DNA from: Acidimicrobiia bacterium
GTDB lineage: Bacteria > Actinomycetota > Acidimicrobiia > ATN3 > PSLF01
Direction of reading: 5' to 3'
NCBI GenBank assembly: GCA_040289475.1
Contig: PSLF01000013.1
Span: 1-55,904, forward strand
DNA: 55,904 nt
Shown one piece after another: positions 42,981-52,467 of the stretch (positions within the stretch are counted from its first letter, which is position 1; the number at the start of each line of letters is the position of its first letter). A model generated the notes under the pieces. The model worked only from the letters and a program-made list of their open reading frames with translations, had not been told where the DNA came from and ran no database searches. The translations under genes and the position numbers were made by a program.

Positions 42981-44362
42981 GTGGCGAGCGCTCGGACGCA
43001 ATTTTGCTTTTTGGTGCCAGCGGAGATCTCGCGAAAAGGAAGATTATCCCTGCCCTTTATAACCTTGTCCGAAAGGGGCTTTGGGATGGCCCAATAATTG
43101 GTGTCGGTCGTTCGAAATGGACAGCTGAAGACTTCCGCAACTACGCGCGGGTATCGATTGCCCAGTTTGCGGACAGCGCAGACGAAGCTGCTGTTGAAAA
43201 GCTCACATCTTTGATGAACTTTGTGAGCGGCGAGTACGAAGACCCCGAGACTTTCGAGAAGATGAAATCCTTGTTGGCGGGTGTAAAACGTCCCCTATTT
43301 TATCTAGCGATCCCGCCCAGCTTGTTCGAGACCGTAGCATCGCGGCTTTATGAAATTGGGCTTGCTGCAACGGGAAGAGTCGTTGTCGAGAAGCCCCTTG
43401 GACGAGACCTCCAATCTGCACGACAGATCGGCGAGTGTCTCGAGCGCTGCTTCCCAAAGGACGCAGTATTTAGAATTGACCATTTCCTTGCTAAGGAGGC
43501 CGTTAGAAACCTTTTAGTGTTTCGCTTTGCAAACTCGCTGTTAGAGCCAGTATGGAACAACAGATACGTAGCTGAGGTACAAGTTACCCTTTCAGAAACT
43601 TTGGGTGTGGAGTCAAGGGGCTACTTTTACGAAGAGGTCGGCGCAGTAAGAGACGTGGTTCAGAACCATCTAATGGAGGTCGTAACCCTTCTCGCTATCG
43701 AACCCCCGCTTGGAATGGATGCCGAATCTCTTGCGGTCGAAAAGTTGAAGGTACTGAAGGCGATTCGCACTCTCGATCCATCTGACGTAGTGCGCGGGCA
43801 GTACATTGGTTATCGTACCGAAACAGGCGTGGATCCCGCTTCACAGGTGGAAACTTTTGCCGCTTTGCGGCTGGAAATTGATTCATGGCGCTGGGCAGGC
43901 GTGCCGTTCTATATACGAACCGGTAAAAGACTTCGCTCCGACGCGCTATTTGTAGCAGTCATTTTTCAGCATCCTCCCAGAATGCTTTTTGCAGAGCCTT
44001 ACGTCAGACCAGACCCCAATGAGATAACTTTTAGGCTCGATTCGGAAGAAAAAGTTGCGTTTCGTATGCAGGTAAAGGTTCCCGGTGAGTTAGTAAAAGC
44101 TCAGCCGGTGAGTGTCGAGTTTCAATTTCACTCTGAGTTCGGAGAAGAGCACGAGAGCGAGTACGAGCTCTTGTTAGGAGATGCAATAGAAGGAGAACAC
44201 ACGCTGTTTGCTCAACAGTCGACAATCGAGGAGTCTTGGAGGATTTTCGACAGGGTAGTACACAATCCTCCTCCTCTAGAGTTCTACGAGCCAGGTACGT
44301 GGGGCCCCAGAGAGGCAGACGAGATTATCCGAGCTGGTAGCTACTGGAGGGTGCCTCGTTGA
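42977..44362 (+). CDS. zwf: Glucose-6-phosphate 1-dehydrogenase
   Basis: 461 aa. First step of the oxidative pentose phosphate pathway, making NADPH. NADP-binding FGASGDLAKRKIIPALYNL near 12-30, EKPLGRDLQSA, catalytic RIDHFLAKE with His169, NLLVFRFAN, QNHLMEVVTLLAIEPP, and the C-terminal RTGKRL. Length fits bacterial enzymes (about 460-510). Forms a two-gene operon with gnd; the 6-phosphogluconolactonase gene is not in the window. Confidence 0.96.
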   Translation: MSGERSDAILLFGASGDLAKRKIIPALYNLVRKGLWDGPIIGVGRSKWTAEDFRNYARVSIAQFADSADEAAVEKLTSLMNFVSGEYEDPETFEKMKSLLAGVKRPLFYLAIPPSLFETVASRLYEIGLAATGRVVVEKPLGRDLQSARQIGECLERCFPKDAVFRIDHFLAKEAVRNLLVFRFANSLLEPVWNNRYVAEVQVTLSETLGVESRGYFYEEVGAVRDVVQNHLMEVVTLLAIEPPLGMDAESLAVEKLKVLKAIRTLDPSDVVRGQYIGYRTETGVDPASQVETFAALRLEIDSWRWAGVPFYIRTGKRLRSDALFVAVIFQHPPRMLFAEPYVRPDPNEITFRLDSEEKVAFRMQVKVPGELVKAQPVSVEFQFHSEFGEEHESEYELLLGDAIEGEHTLFAQQSTIEESWRIFDRVVHNPPPLEFYEPGTWGPREADEIIRAGSYWRVPR

Positions 44363-44422
44363 GCTAAAAAGTTTGTCGCTTTATAGCTTTCGCATTGCAC
44401 CTCGACAACAACGGGAGGACCG

Positions 44423-45466
44423 GTGAGCTACCGAATTGGTGTGGTTCGGGGGGACGGAGTCGGGCCAGAAGTCGTGTCCGAGTCGCTAAAGGTTTTAAAG
44501 GCAGCGGGACTCGAGGCTGAGTTCGTCGAGTACGACTTGGGAGGGGAGCGCTACTTGGCGACTGGCGAGGTGCTCCCGGATTCGGTCCTCGAGGAATGGA
44601 AAGGACTTGACGCTATTCTCTTGGGGGCTGTGGGGCACCCTGCGGTACCGCCGGGAGTGTTGGAGAGAGGATTGCTCCTCAAGGCCCGCTTCTCTCTGGA
44701 CTTGTATATCAACTTGCGCCCCGTCCGGCTTCTCCCCGGCGTTCCTAGCGCCTTGGCCAATCGCGGCCCTTCAGACATCGACTTTGTGGTAGTGAGAGAG
44801 AACACCGAAGGTATGTACTCCGGAGCAGGAGGCTTTTTGCGGGAAAACCAATCCGAAGAAGTAGCAGTGGAGAACTCCATAAACACCGCAGCAGGAGTAC
44901 GCAGATGTGTCAAATATGCCTTCAATCTTGCCGAGACACGGAGCCGCAAGCAGTTGTGCGTTGTGCACAAAGCCAACGTTCTGATTCACGCCGGAGTTAT
45001 GTGGAAGAGAGTGTTCGACCAGGTAGCATCGGATCACCCCTCCGTCGAGACATGGTATTGCCACGTCGATGCAGCCGCCCTCCACATGGTCCTGACCCCG
45101 TCCCGCTTCGACGTCATCGTGACCGACAACTTATTCGGAGACATCCTTACAGACCTGGGAGCTGCGATTTCCGGGGGACTCGGCTTTGCTGCCAGCGGCA
45201 ACATCAATCCCGACACCCGCCTGCCATCCATCTTTGAACCGGTTCACGGATCTGCTCCTGACATTGCCGGGACAGGAAAGGCTAACCCCATTGCGGCGAT
45301 CCTATCTGCTGCAATGATGCTTGACCATATTGGCGAAAGAGATATGGCTCGACGTATCCACCTAGCTGTGGAGCAGTTCTGTAAACAACACCCTGTGCGT
45401 CCCGACGGAACCTTCGAGGTGTCCACTTCCGAGGTTGGTGACATAATAGCTGCGGCGCTTGGTTGA
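44423..45466 (+). CDS. leuB: 3-isopropylmalate dehydrogenase
   Basis: 347 aa. Oxidative decarboxylation of 3-isopropylmalate in leucine synthesis. Visible: GDGVGPEVV (10-18), ILLGAVGHPAVPPG, the substrate Arg block LYINLRPVRLLPGV, VVRENTEGMYSG, HKANVLIHAG, metal-binding Asp residues in VTDNLFGDILTDLG, and EPVHGSAPDIAGTGKANP. Close relatives act on tartrate or homoisocitrate; the context (leuA, ilvE, cimA) favours LeuB. Start GTG 44423 with GGGAGG upstream. Confidence 0.92.
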   Translation: MSYRIGVVRGDGVGPEVVSESLKVLKAAGLEAEFVEYDLGGERYLATGEVLPDSVLEEWKGLDAILLGAVGHPAVPPGVLERGLLLKARFSLDLYINLRPVRLLPGVPSALANRGPSDIDFVVVRENTEGMYSGAGGFLRENQSEEVAVENSINTAAGVRRCVKYAFNLAETRSRKQLCVVHKANVLIHAGVMWKRVFDQVASDHPSVETWYCHVDAAALHMVLTPSRFDVIVTDNLFGDILTDLGAAISGGLGFAASGNINPDTRLPSIFEPVHGSAPDIAGTGKANPIAAILSAAMMLDHIGERDMARRIHLAVEQFCKQHPVRPDGTFEVSTSEVGDIIAAALG

Positions 45467-45493
45467 TAGATCACACCTGGGAGCCTGAAAGAC

Positions 45494-46405
45494 ATGATCG
45501 AAACAGTTGACTACATCTGGGTCAATGGCGAATTCATCCGGTGGGAGGAGGCCAGAATCCACCTGCTCACCCACTCGCTTCACTATGGGCTCGGAGTCTT
45601 TGAGGGAATTCGCTGCTATGCGACTAAGGATGGTCCAGCGGTATTTCGGCTTACCGACCACATGCGGCGCCTACTGCGCTCAGCAAAGATTCATCTTTTA
45701 CGACCCAGGTACTCCGTGGAAGAGTTGGTCGCGGTAACAAAGGAGCTCATCCGCCGAAACGGAGTGGACGAGTGCTACATTCGCCCCATTGTCTGGCTAG
45801 GCTATGGGGAGATGGGACTCAATCCTCTTAACTGCAGCGTCGAAACTGCGGTAGCACTCTGGCCATGGGGAACCTACCTTGGTGAGGAGGGATTGAAGCA
45901 CGGTGTCAGAGTGCGCATTTCCAGCTTTAGGCGACTAGACCCGAACATAATTCCGCATGCAGCCAAGGCAACCGGTCAATACATAAATTCGATCCTCGCC
46001 AAAGTCGAGGCGTTGCAGTCGGGTTACGACGAGGCAATCTTGCTTAACAGCCTTGGCTTTGTCACCGATGGGTCCGGAGAAAACATCTTTCACGTTCGCG
46101 ACGGGGTAATATCCACTCCGCCTTGCTCTAGCGGAGCTCTCGAAGGGATCACCAGAGACACGATTCTCACAATCGCCAGTGATTTGGGCTACCAGACCAG
46201 AGAGGCCGACTTAGTGCGGAGCGATCTTTACGTTGCAGATGAACTTTTCTTCACCGGAACCGCAGCCGAGGTCGTTCCTATTAGGGAGGTTGATGGGAGA
46301 GAGATCGGCGAGCCAGGGCCGATCACCCGGAAGTGTCAAGAGTTATTCTTCTCGGTAGTTCATGGTGAGGTGGAGCGGTACCGCCACTGGCTTGAGTTCG
46401 TGTGA
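45494..46405 (+). CDS. ilvE: Branched-chain amino acid aminotransferase
   Basis: 303 aa, fold-type IV PLP enzyme. Last step of valine, leucine and isoleucine synthesis. YIWVNGEFIRWEEARIHLLT near 7-26, LHYGLGVFEGIRCY, DHMRRLLRSAKI, PLP Lys158 in PHAAKATGQY, DEAILLNSLGFVTDGSGENIF, and ELFFTGTAAEVVPI. 27 bases behind leuB with GGGAG upstream, so probably one transcript. Confidence 0.94.
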   Translation: MIETVDYIWVNGEFIRWEEARIHLLTHSLHYGLGVFEGIRCYATKDGPAVFRLTDHMRRLLRSAKIHLLRPRYSVEELVAVTKELIRRNGVDECYIRPIVWLGYGEMGLNPLNCSVETAVALWPWGTYLGEEGLKHGVRVRISSFRRLDPNIIPHAAKATGQYINSILAKVEALQSGYDEAILLNSLGFVTDGSGENIFHVRDGVISTPPCSSGALEGITRDTILTIASDLGYQTREADLVRSDLYVADELFFTGTAAEVVPIREVDGREIGEPGPITRKCQELFFSVVHGEVERYRHWLEFV

Positions 46406-46540
46406 CGAATACCCGCTTTTCCATGGAGGAGCTTCTCATACAATGGTGCCGACGGCACGGAGATGCCCGCACGACTACCGTAGCGTGTGTCCTCGCAGCG
46501 TGGTTCGCCGTTCTATCTAGATACCCGGAAAGGCCCTCTT

Positions 46541-48130
46541 ATGCACGTTGACATTTATGACACCACCCTTAGAGACGGTGCGCAAAGGGAAGGATTGTCG
46601 CTAACTGTAAGCGACAAGTTGAAGATCGCATCGAAGCTTGCCGAGCTTGGGGTCGCATACATAGAGGGAGGATGGCCTGGATCGAATCCCAAGGACGACG
46701 AGTTTTTTGCTAGAGCGCCGAAGGAAATCGATTTTGGGGAGTCTGAGCTAGTCGCATTTGGATCCACTAGAAAGCCCTCTGGATCTGCCGCCGAGGACGA
46801 AAACTTGGCTGCACTCTTGGCGGCGGGTACTCGAACCATATGCATCGTAGGCAAGTCCTGGGACTATCACGTAACCGATGCATTGCAAACCACCCTGGAC
46901 GAGGGAGTCAAGATGGCCGCGGAGTCAGTGGGGTACTTGAGGTCGAAAGGACGCCGAGTTTTCTTTGATGCGGAACATTTCTTCGATGGATACAAGCGAA
47001 ATCCCAAGTACGCGTTGGAAGTGTGCAGCGCCGCGTTGGAGGAGGGCGCTGAGTGCATCATTTTGTGCGACACCAACGGAGGCACTCTTCCACACGAGGT
47101 GTCTCGAATCGTGAGCGAGGTGTTCGATGCTCTCGGTGACGATGTTGCTCTCGGAGTTCATTTCCATAACGATTCAGGGTGTGCAGTTGCCAACTCCCTA
47201 ATTGCTGTCAACAGGGGAGTCAGGCAGGTACAAGGATGTATTAACGGTCTAGGCGAGCGAACTGGAAACGCCAACCTGATCGAGGTCATCGCCAATTTAG
47301 TACTCAAGATGGGGGTAGATTGCATTCCTCTAGATAGGCTCAGAAACCTTACCGAGACAGCACACTTTGTGGCAGAAATATCAAATACGCCTCTGAACCC
47401 CCATGCGCCATATGTAGGAAGCGCGGCCTTCACTCACAAGGCTGGGCTGCACGCTTCTGCCATAGCACGTCGACCCGATGCATACGAGCACATCGATCCG
47501 GATCTGGTGGGTAACAGCTCGCGACTGGTTGTCTCCGAACTGGCTGGTCGCTCAACGGTGATGCTGAAAGCTAAGGAACTAGGAATCGATCTGTCTGCCA
47601 GGCCCGAAGTTGTAACCGAAGTGCTGACCAAGCTGAAAAATCTAGAGCACATCGGGTATCACTTCGAAGCCGCTGACGGGAGCTTCGAGCTGTTGGTAAG
47701 AACTGCGGCGGGATGGAGGCCGGAATACTTCACTCTGGAGTCCTTCCGGGTGATTATGGAAAAGCGGACGGATGGCGGCGTCGCCACTGAGGCAACGATA
47801 AAAATCCATTGTGGAGGCGAGAGAATCATCGCAACGGCAGAGGGTAACGGTCCCGTCAACGCTCTGGATAGGGCTCTTCGAAAAGCCATAGGTCAGATAT
47901 ACAAGGACTTGAAGGACGTCCACCTCACTGACTACAAAGTCAGGGTACTCGATCCAGATAGGGGCACAGCGGCAGTCACGAGAGTGCTCATTGATAGCAC
48001 CGATGGTCACACGTCTTGGAGCACAATAGGCGTGTCCGAAAACATCATTGAGGCGTCTTGGCAAGCGCTACAAGACTCCCTCGTGTTGGGGATCCTCAGG
48101 TCGCAAGAGCGCCGAAATACTGCTGAGTAG
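46541..48130 (+). CDS. cimA: Citramalate synthase
   Basis: 529 aa from ATG 46541; the frame is open 54 bases upstream, but the family starts MHVDIYDTTLRDGAQREG. Condenses pyruvate and acetyl-CoA to (R)-citramalate, a threonine-independent route to 2-ketobutyrate and isoleucine. VAYIEGGWPGSNPKDDEFF is the CimA-type variant of the LeuA motif (EGGWPG rather than EAGFP). Also GVHFHNDSGCAVANSL, GCINGLGERTGNANL, FTHKAGLHASAI. The C-terminal LeuA-type regulatory domain (about 395-520) suggests isoleucine feedback. Some members are annotated as 2-isopropylmalate synthase; a separate leuA here supports CimA. Confidence 0.9.
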   Translation: MHVDIYDTTLRDGAQREGLSLTVSDKLKIASKLAELGVAYIEGGWPGSNPKDDEFFARAPKEIDFGESELVAFGSTRKPSGSAAEDENLAALLAAGTRTICIVGKSWDYHVTDALQTTLDEGVKMAAESVGYLRSKGRRVFFDAEHFFDGYKRNPKYALEVCSAALEEGAECIILCDTNGGTLPHEVSRIVSEVFDALGDDVALGVHFHNDSGCAVANSLIAVNRGVRQVQGCINGLGERTGNANLIEVIANLVLKMGVDCIPLDRLRNLTETAHFVAEISNTPLNPHAPYVGSAAFTHKAGLHASAIARRPDAYEHIDPDLVGNSSRLVVSELAGRSTVMLKAKELGIDLSARPEVVTEVLTKLKNLEHIGYHFEAADGSFELLVRTAAGWRPEYFTLESFRVIMEKRTDGGVATEATIKIHCGGERIIATAEGNGPVNALDRALRKAIGQIYKDLKDVHLTDYKVRVLDPDRGTAAVTRVLIDSTDGHTSWSTIGVSENIIEASWQALQDSLVLGILRSQERRNTAE

Positions 48131-48156
48131 GTTATGCAAGGCCGGCAACCGGGGCG

Positions 48157-49533
48157 GTGATCCATCGCTGTCTCGTCTCGCTGCTCGTGAGCGCAGCATT
48201 ACTTGGAGCTGCATGTTCTCGGTACGGCCCTGTACCCCCTGCAGAGCAGTCCCCTATCCCTCTTAGCTTCTTCACTCTTACAACTCAAGCTGGCAAGACT
48301 TACTTTGCAGTCTCGGTGAGACTTCCAGGAGACATCGCATACTCCAAGGCTCGGTTGACGATGAAGTTCCCGAGGGGCGCCGTGGAAGCGGTCGAGCCTC
48401 CACCGGAGGGTACTAGTGTCTCACGGGTCTGGAACGAGTCAGTGGAATGGGCAATATCCGATGCATCGGGCCCCTCCATCCTCGGACCCTTTGCCGTCTT
48501 AGCGAAAGATTCGACGGTGAAGCCTGAGTGGGTGAAGTTTTCTTGGACTGGAGGGGAGGTCTCCAGCAACTACTTAGTCCAACGTAATGCCGGCGGCGCT
48601 TCCGGCTACGGAGTTCTCCGTCCCACGGCAACCACCTCTAGAATCCTCATTGGACATGAGACCGAGATAACGGCGTATGCCGTAGGTGGTGGAATACAAG
48701 GAGAGATTCACGTTCTTGCTCTCAAAGACCCGGTAGATCCACCACCTCCCGATGCCGCTGTCGAACGCGAGGTTCAAGTGGCACAGTTTAGTGTCACCGT
48801 CGACCCCGATAAGCCGTATCTGGTTGGACTAGAGATGCCCGCGCCAAGGCCGCTCCCTCCCTTAGCGCGCTTGCGGGTCGAAAAAGCTCCTTTAGAGCCG
48901 TTAACTGCCGCTTTCGAGCCGGCAACTTTCGCTGGAAGGGTCTCATCGGAGGGATCTCGAATTCTGGTTCCGATCGCTGGATCCGGCCGTTATAGAGCTT
49001 TTATTGACACGGAGGAATACAGAGCTGCAAGGTCACGCCTACGATTCGAAGTATTGGCATCAGCTCAAGCCATACGCACCAGGCTAGATGGGGCTGCCAA
49101 GGCGTCCGAGCCCAAGCTTGCCCCCGCCTACTACGCTCTAGGCGAGGCTCCCGCTCTTGAGATCCTTGCGCGGGATGCGCCTCACAGTTCCGCATATGCA
49201 AATCCGACGACACTCACCGAAACCGCATGGGTGGGCCCGCTTCTATGTAGCATTCAGGCGTGCTTAGGGACGAGTTCCAAGAGGCCTGTGGTTGTTTGCG
49301 ATGTTACGTATGGCAACACAGGTTGCTTGGATACGGTGCCGGGAGCTCCAGAGGCAGGATTGACGGTTGGCAACAACGCCAAGATGGGAGAGATATGTGC
49401 AAGTAGGTTGTGCTTCATTCCCGGAAAAGCGCTTTCCGACAATAGAGGCGTTGAGCCGGCGAAATTGGATCCTATAGTCTTCGCTCAAGTAAGCGACGAG
49501 CTGCTGGCGTACTCAGGAAACGCGATTGCATAG
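48157..49533 (+). CDS. Putative lipoprotein of unknown function
   Basis: 458 aa from GTG 48157. Residues 1-19 form a signal peptide, and LLGAAC with Cys20 is a near-standard lipobox (Gly rather than Leu at -3), so it is probably anchored outside the membrane. The body is beta-rich with repeated Pro-rich linkers (DPVDPPPPDAAVE, APRPLPPLA). The last 100 residues have five or six Cys (LLCSIQACLG, VVCDVTYGNTGC, CASRLCFIPG), probably disulfides. No family recognised. 26 bases after cimA, but with no functional link visible. Confidence 0.7.
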   Translation: MIHRCLVSLLVSAALLGAACSRYGPVPPAEQSPIPLSFFTLTTQAGKTYFAVSVRLPGDIAYSKARLTMKFPRGAVEAVEPPPEGTSVSRVWNESVEWAISDASGPSILGPFAVLAKDSTVKPEWVKFSWTGGEVSSNYLVQRNAGGASGYGVLRPTATTSRILIGHETEITAYAVGGGIQGEIHVLALKDPVDPPPPDAAVEREVQVAQFSVTVDPDKPYLVGLEMPAPRPLPPLARLRVEKAPLEPLTAAFEPATFAGRVSSEGSRILVPIAGSGRYRAFIDTEEYRAARSRLRFEVLASAQAIRTRLDGAAKASEPKLAPAYYALGEAPALEILARDAPHSSAYANPTTLTETAWVGPLLCSIQACLGTSSKRPVVVCDVTYGNTGCLDTVPGAPEAGLTVGNNAKMGEICASRLCFIPGKALSDNRGVEPAKLDPIVFAQVSDELLAYSGNAIA

Positions 49534-49563
49534 GCCGAGGAAGTAGAAAGACAGGCAAAGACC

Positions 49564-50103
49564 TTGGGAAACGACTACTTGATCAACTCGAATACCCCAC
49601 AGGATCCGGCTCAGCTCGACGGCTCGCGGCTCAAGTTGCGCCTTCCTCCCCCTCCCCGCTGGCGGGCATCCAGGCCGGCGGAAGTAGCGACGCATCCCCA
49701 TGGTAAGGGAGTGCTTCTTGGATCTCCGGTGCCAGATGCAGGATTTGCTCTTCGTCTTTACAGAGCTATAGAGCCTTCTGTGATCGGAACACAGGGAATC
49801 GACCCGCTGGATCTGCGCGCTGCCATTCAGGCGACCGCTCTAGCGCGTGCTTCGCAACTCGGACGCGCACCTGTAAGAGCTGACATCGAATGGGCTGTCG
49901 CGTATTGGGGATTTGGGTTGAAGGGCCAGTTCGATGTATCCGATAGACCTCCTTCAGGCATACACCCTGCCGAGCGAAACGATTTGTTTTCGGGATGCGC
50001 TCACGACGTGCTCAAGCAAAGAAAGATTGCTTCCTTGATTGACCACTCGCTAGTTGCGAGTTCTCCAAGTGAGATTGTCAGTTTGGGTTCAGGTCGTCGG
50101 TGA
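49564..50103 (+). CDS. Conserved-looking hypothetical protein upstream of gltX
   Basis: 179 aa, soluble. N-terminal 50 residues Pro/Arg-rich (LPPPPRWRASRP), then a helical part: GFALRLYRAIEPSVIGTQG, DPLDLRAAIQATALARASQL, ADIEWAVAYWGFGLKG and HPAERNDLFSGCAHD. Not recognised. The TTG at 49564 is the longest start; a later start cannot be excluded. Its TGA overlaps the gltX GTG (GTGA), so the two are coupled, supporting that it is real. Confidence 0.65.
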   Translation: MGNDYLINSNTPQDPAQLDGSRLKLRLPPPPRWRASRPAEVATHPHGKGVLLGSPVPDAGFALRLYRAIEPSVIGTQGIDPLDLRAAIQATALARASQLGRAPVRADIEWAVAYWGFGLKGQFDVSDRPPSGIHPAERNDLFSGCAHDVLKQRKIASLIDHSLVASSPSEIVSLGSGRR

Positions 50104-51632
50104 GCCGGGAGTCAATTACGCGAGTTCGCTTTGCTCCTGCTCCCACTGGCCGTTTGCATGTGGGATCTGCGCGTACAGCTCTTTTTAACTGGCTCTATGC
50201 CCGTCATACCAAAGGCCAATTTGTCCTTCGGATCGACGACACAGATCAGGAGCGCTCTAGCGATGGCGCAGTAGACCACATTTTCGACGTTTTGAGTTGG
50301 CTGGGTTTGGATTGGGACGAAGGCCCGGATATGGGCGGCCCATACGGTCCGTACCGCCAGAGCGAACGGTCCGACCAGTACCGCGAACGTGCAACCGAGC
50401 TCCTCCAGGCAGGTTCGGCCTATCTATGTTTTTGTACTCCGGCAGTTCTTGAGGAGATGCGTTCTCTTGCTAGCAGAGAGGGCCGCCCCGTTAGATATGA
50501 CGGCAGATGCAGAAAGCTCGATCCTCGAGATACAGCTCGGAGGGTAGAAGCTGGGGAGCGGGCGGCTATCCGCTTCGCCGTTCCTTCAAACCGAGAGATC
50601 GTAGTGAGAGACGTAATTAGGGGTGAGTGTCGCTTCGATACTGCATCCATCGAAGACTTCGTGATTCTCCGGGCTGACGGGAGTGCCACGTTCATTTTTG
50701 CAGGAGCTTACGATGATCTAGCAATGCGTATAACCCACGTAATAAGGGGAGAAGATCTTCTCTCTGCGACACCTCGCCAGGTCCTCGTGCACGAAGCTCT
50801 TGGTGGAAGTACCCCCACTTTTGCACATCTGCCACTCATAGTCGGCGAAGACAGAACCCCGCTCTCGAAGCGCCATGGCGACGTCTCTTTGGGGTGGTAC
50901 AGGGATGCGGGTTTCATGCCCGAGTCGATCGTGAACTACTTGGCGTTGTTGGGTTGGGCACCCGATGACGGATCGGAGATATTGACGAAACGCGAGTTAA
51001 TCGAGCAGTTCGATCTCGAGCAGGTTAGCAAGAACCCAGCTGCTTTCGATCTAAAGAAGCTGGAATGGATGAACAACCACTACCTTCAGTCCTTGTCTCC
51101 CGACGTCATAGCCGAGAGAGCTGTCCCGTATCTTGCTGCCGAAGGCCTGATCGAAGATCCTCCAACTGAGGAGCAGTGGAAGCGTCTGCTGGCGGTTGTT
51201 CCTCTGGTTCAAGTAAGGATGGACCGTCTATCCCAGATAGTAGAGCTTGCCGGGTTTCTTTTTGGGCCAGCCTACATCGAGGCGAAAGACTGGAAGAGTG
51301 TGATGTCGGCCGAGTGGGCAGGCGATCTCTTGCGGTCTATGCGGGAAGTTTTAGCTTGCCTAAAGGAATGGACAGCTCAAAATATCGAGGTTGCTCTGAG
51401 GAAAGTCGCTGCTGAAAAGGGAATAAAGCCCCGTTTGGCTTTTGGTCCTTTGCGGATTGCTGTTTCTGGGAGGCGGGTTGGCCCTCCGCTCTTCGAGTCT
51501 CTCGAAATACTGGGGAGAGATACGGTACTGACAAGAGTCGGGACAGCGCTGGACATTTTCGAGGCTCACGGCGCCGATCTTGGCCCTGGTTCCTGGCCGT
51601 TAGAGCCTACCCAGCCCAGCGGCAGTAATTGA
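50100..51632 (+). CDS. gltX: Glutamyl-tRNA synthetase
   Basis: 510 aa. Class I synthetase charging tRNA-Glu, and in most Actinobacteria also tRNA-Gln, which is then amidated by GatCAB. The HIGH-equivalent is APAPTGRLHVGSARTALFNW near 9-28 (HVGS). LRIDDTDQERS, GPYRQSER, and the KMSKS-equivalent PLSKRHGDVS follow; then the anticodon-binding helices (about 330-490). GTG start overlapping the previous stop. Two tRNA genes, Gln and Glu, both substrates of a non-discriminating enzyme, lie directly downstream. Confidence 0.96.
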   Translation: MSRESITRVRFAPAPTGRLHVGSARTALFNWLYARHTKGQFVLRIDDTDQERSSDGAVDHIFDVLSWLGLDWDEGPDMGGPYGPYRQSERSDQYRERATELLQAGSAYLCFCTPAVLEEMRSLASREGRPVRYDGRCRKLDPRDTARRVEAGERAAIRFAVPSNREIVVRDVIRGECRFDTASIEDFVILRADGSATFIFAGAYDDLAMRITHVIRGEDLLSATPRQVLVHEALGGSTPTFAHLPLIVGEDRTPLSKRHGDVSLGWYRDAGFMPESIVNYLALLGWAPDDGSEILTKRELIEQFDLEQVSKNPAAFDLKKLEWMNNHYLQSLSPDVIAERAVPYLAAEGLIEDPPTEEQWKRLLAVVPLVQVRMDRLSQIVELAGFLFGPAYIEAKDWKSVMSAEWAGDLLRSMREVLACLKEWTAQNIEVALRKVAAEKGIKPRLAFGPLRIAVSGRRVGPPLFESLEILGRDTVLTRVGTALDIFEAHGADLGPGSWPLEPTQPSGSN

Positions 51633-51795
51633 TCGCACGATGATTTGGATGGCTCTGTTAGCCTAGCGTTTTTGTAACCCGCTACCGCACCCTGGTCTGT
51701 CGGTGCAGGATTGGGATGGAAGTGTCCTAGTTCGGACAGTAGGCCGACCCCTCGGCCGCCCGGCCTATTCTCGGGGTAGGCGTCCACAAGGAAAT

Positions 51796-51867
51796 TCGGG
51801 GGTGGTGTAACTGGCAACACGGCAGGCTCTGGACCTGCTATTGGGGGTTCGAATCCTCCCCCCCGAG
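51796..51867 (+). tRNA. tRNA-Gln (anticodon CTG)
   Basis: Acceptor TCGGGGG (51796-51802) pairs with CCCCCGA (51860-51866). The anticodon stem GCAGG/CCTGC encloses loop CTCTGGA, giving anticodon CTG. The T arm is GGGGG-TTCGAAT-CCTCC. Discriminator G; CCA is not encoded. Confidence 0.93.
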
Positions 51868-51907
51868 CGCTCATGCAGTGCCTGGCGCGGAGCGCCATGG
51901 TAAAAAT

Positions 51908-51980
51908 GGCCCCATCGTCTAGCGGCCTAGGACACCACCCTCTCAAGGTGGAGACACGGGTTCAAATCCCGTTGGGGCTA
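51908..51980 (+). tRNA. tRNA-Glu (anticodon CTC)
   Basis: Acceptor GGCCCCA (51908-51914) pairs with TGGGGCT (51973-51979) with one G-U. The anticodon stem CCACC/GGTGG encloses loop CTCTCAA, giving anticodon CTC. T arm ACGGG-TTCAAAT-CCCGT. Discriminator A; no encoded CCA. 40 bases after tRNA-Gln. Confidence 0.95.
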
Positions 51981-52035
51981 CTTCCTTGAATGCGTGGGCG
52001 ATAGGAGTGCGTGCGTTATCCGCATTTGCATCCTC

Positions 52036-52467
52036 TCAACGGTACCACTTGAGTTCAATCCGGTAGCCGTCTGGGTCGCTGAGGTAAAGAGAAGGACCCA
52101 CTCCTTTCGCTCCGAGACGCTCAAAGTTCACCGCTGCTTCAACGAGGACGCCTTCTTTTTCCAAAGCCTCTCGTGTAGCCTCGGGATCGCCGTTATCTAC
52201 GGTGATGCAGATATGAGCGACTCCTTTGGGGCCTACAGATCCGGGGTCTTCGGCGGGGACTAAATCGAGCAGCGCATCCCCGATCCGCATAGAAAGAAAT
52301 CCTCGCTCTCCCCGACAAAACTCGTCCTTCATCTCCGGCGTAGCTCCGAGGTACTTTGCATAAAAACGCTCAGAGCGAAAAACGTCGGAAACCTTGAGTA
52401 CGACATGGTCGATCCCGACTGCTCGCGGCCAGTTAAATCCCGTTGTTTCACGCTTGCTATCGGCCAT
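52036..52467 (-). CDS. VOC (glyoxalase/dioxygenase fold) family protein
   Basis: 143 aa. Vicinal-oxygen-chelate fold with two beta-alpha-beta-beta-beta modules. The likely metal ligands are all present: His21 (IDHVVLKV), His85 (VAHICITV) and Glu138 (DPDGYRIELKWY). It could be a glyoxalase-like lyase, epimerase, or resistance protein; the substrate cannot be read. Single gene, divergent from HU. Confidence 0.88.
   Translation of the reverse strand: MADSKRETTGFNWPRAVGIDHVVLKVSDVFRSERFYAKYLGATPEMKDEFCRGERGFLSMRIGDALLDLVPAEDPGSVGPKGVAHICITVDNGDPEATREALEKEGVLVEAAVNFERLGAKGVGPSLYLSDPDGYRIELKWYR

Noticed and set aside
51633-51700. Weak hairpin GGCT-CTGTT-AGCC followed by TAGCGTTTTTG after gltX
   Set aside because: Only a 4-bp stem with an interrupted spacer; not convincing as a terminator.
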